From assembly GCA_022226955.1 (NCBI GenBank), contig CP092079.1, forward strand, positions 3,221,546-3,285,545: a stretch of 64,000 nt of DNA, read 5' to 3'. This document shows positions 62,905-64,000 of the stretch, one piece after another (position 1 is the stretch's first letter; every line of letters starts with the position of its first letter). The position numbers and the translations under genes are program-made. The DNA is from Nitrospira sp. (GTDB taxonomy: Bacteria; Nitrospirota; Nitrospiria; Nitrospirales; Nitrospiraceae). The notes under the pieces are model-generated. The model searched no databases and was not told where the DNA came from. It saw only the letters and a list, made by a program, of their open reading frames with translations.

Positions 62905-63998
62905 ACCGCCGCTTTCGATAAACGTTCGCGGGCCTGATGGATGGACCGAAGCAAGACCTGATGGCTCCGGCACCCGACAATCAACTTGGCATCCGAAATG
63001 ACTACCGGCTTGTTTGGAACAAGGAATCGCTGCTTCAGCCTGGCCACTCGTTCCAACGATTGCTCCAGCCGCTCAATGCTGATCGACCCATCGGCCACCG
63101 CGCTGTCTAGGGCGGTCATGGCGGCGACTTCCCGACTGCGATCTTTGCAGATCAACGGCATGTCGCAGCCCGCCTGGATCGAGCGCACCGTCGCCTCTTC
63201 AATCCCGTAATGATCGATGATCGCATGCATCTCCAGATCGTCGGTCAGCACCACGCCATCGTACCGGAGCACGCCACGCAAAAAGTCCGTGATGATCGCG
63301 GGAGACAGTGTGGCCGGCTTCTGCTCGTCGAGCGCGCGGTACAGCACATGCGCCGTCATCAGCGCCGCCACCCCGTGGGCGGTCGCATGCCGGAACGGCG
63401 GAAACTCGATCTGCTCCAGCCGCTCTCTCGATGCCGTCACCACCGGCAACTCTTTGTGCGAGTCCACGCTCGTATCGCCGTGACCGGGAAAATGCTTCCC
63501 GCAGGCGACTACACGATTATCTTGCAATCCTCCCACCGTCGCCAAACCCAGCTCACCGACCGGACCGGGCGTCGCTCCAAAAGCGCGATCGCCGATCACG
63601 GGGTTGTCAGGATTGCTGTTCACATCCAACACCGGCGACATATTCATATTGATCCCGACTGCCCGAAGCTCCTTGGCAATCGTCGCGGCCGCCGCATAGG
63701 CGAGCTCCGACGAATTGCACCGCCCCAACACCTCGCAGGGAGGGAAAATCGTGAAGCCCTTCGGCAGCCGCGACACCCGTCCACCTTCTTGATCGATCGA
63801 GATCAAGAGCGGCGAATGGGGACTGCAGGCCTGCAGCGCATTGGTCAATTCGACAATCTGTTCAACCGATTCCAGGTTGCGCGAAAACAAAATGACGCCG
63901 CCCGGCTTGTACTCCTTGATGAACGCCGCCAAATCCGGCGTCACCGAAGTGCCCTCGAACCCCACCATGAACAACTGGCCGATCTTCTCGCGCGACAT
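62901..63998 (-). CDS. nagZ: beta-N-acetylhexosaminidase NagZ
   Basis: A glycoside hydrolase family 3 protein of 365 residues as visible. The family motif KHFPGHGDTSVDSH is intact, with the nucleophile aspartate in VVLTDDLEM and substrate-binding LLISIDQEGGRVSRL. NagZ removes GlcNAc from anhydro-muropeptides during peptidoglycan recycling in the cytoplasm. The ATG at 63998 lies two bases from the window edge and gives a typical length, but an upstream start cannot be excluded. The C-terminal ~30 residues extend past the usual domain. Confidence 0.93.
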   Translation of the reverse strand: MSREKIGQLFMVGFEGTSVTPDLAAFIKEYKPGGVILFSRNLESVEQIVELTNALQACSPHSPLLISIDQEGGRVSRLPKGFTIFPPCEVLGRCNSSELAYAAAATIAKELRAVGINMNMSPVLDVNSNPDNPVIGDRAFGATPGPVGELGLATVGGLQDNRVVACGKHFPGHGDTSVDSHKELPVVTASRERLEQIEFPPFRHATAHGVAALMTAHVLYRALDEQKPATLSPAIITDFLRGVLRYDGVVLTDDLEMHAIIDHYGIEEATVRSIQAGCDMPLICKDRSREVAAMTALDSAVADGSISIERLEQSLERVARLKQRFLVPNKPVVISDAKLIVGCRSHQVLLRSIHQARERLSKAAV

Positions 63999-64000
63999 CA

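Overview
The window is a dense bacterial chromosome segment, GC-rich by eye, with two tRNA genes, about 60 protein genes, no rRNA and no intact mobile element. The gene mix (rpmH-rnpA-yidD-yidC-mnmE-mnmG-rsmG-parA-parB, tig-clpP-clpX, an orphan TatA, several PilZ proteins, two bactofilins, lipoproteins and L,D-transpeptidases) fits a Gram-negative diderm. Overall style and the many small secreted proteins of unknown function suggest Nitrospirota (Nitrospira-like). That assignment is inference, because no phylogenetic marker could be searched.

Left part (1-25.5 kb, mostly minus strand). It starts with the N-terminus of a Tat-exported protein and a tRNA-Gly with a near-consensus promoter, then a serine/threonine dehydratase-like PLP enzyme. 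Next is a MoxR ATPase / DUF58 / TgpA-type transglutaminase operon with a methyltransferase-like gene upstream. ChaN, SWIM-finger and small membrane protein genes follow. tesA lies divergent from a ybbA-ybbP-type ABC exporter, followed by a PilZ protein. A tightly coupled sugar-phosphate operon (pgi-pgl-glk-rpiA, then an M1 aminopeptidase) runs from a promoter containing an operator-like palindrome. A cell-envelope block with two L,D-transpeptidases and small secreted or lipoproteins completes this half.

Centre (25.5-36.7 kb). Gene direction switches in a gene-free stretch with two DnaA-box-like 9-mers and a perfect consensus promoter for rpmH (TTGACA-N17-TATAAT). All genes from there to 46 kb are on the plus strand: ribosome, tRNA-modification and membrane-insertion genes, then parA-parB with two parS sites (one embedded in the rsmG start codon region), two bactofilins and mnmA. 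The 3' part of mnmG, rsmG and the start of parA are clearly AT-richer than their surroundings.

The most unusual block (36.7-43 kb) is a four-gene unit: a coiled-coil protein, a one-pass membrane protein with an OmpA-like periplasmic end, a strikingly Rab-like small GTPase, and a PAS-containing sigma54 activator. It is followed by a response regulator gene preceded by a sigma54-type promoter and repeated TGAGACAG boxes. I propose this as a self-regulated GTPase-membrane signalling module.

Right part (43-64 kb). It holds a DUF481 outer-membrane protein, mscL, an OmpA lipoprotein with 93-bp internal repeats, an orphan Tat-exported substrate-binding protein, HEAT-repeat proteins, tRNA-Leu, tig-clpP-clpX, two tandem PilZ paralogues, a TatA with a second amphipathic helix at its far end, an M24 peptidase, a C26 amidotransferase-like hydrolase, an amino-acid permease, a PsiE-type protein, a duplicated CCGH-motif protein, a UMF1-type transporter and nagZ at the edge.
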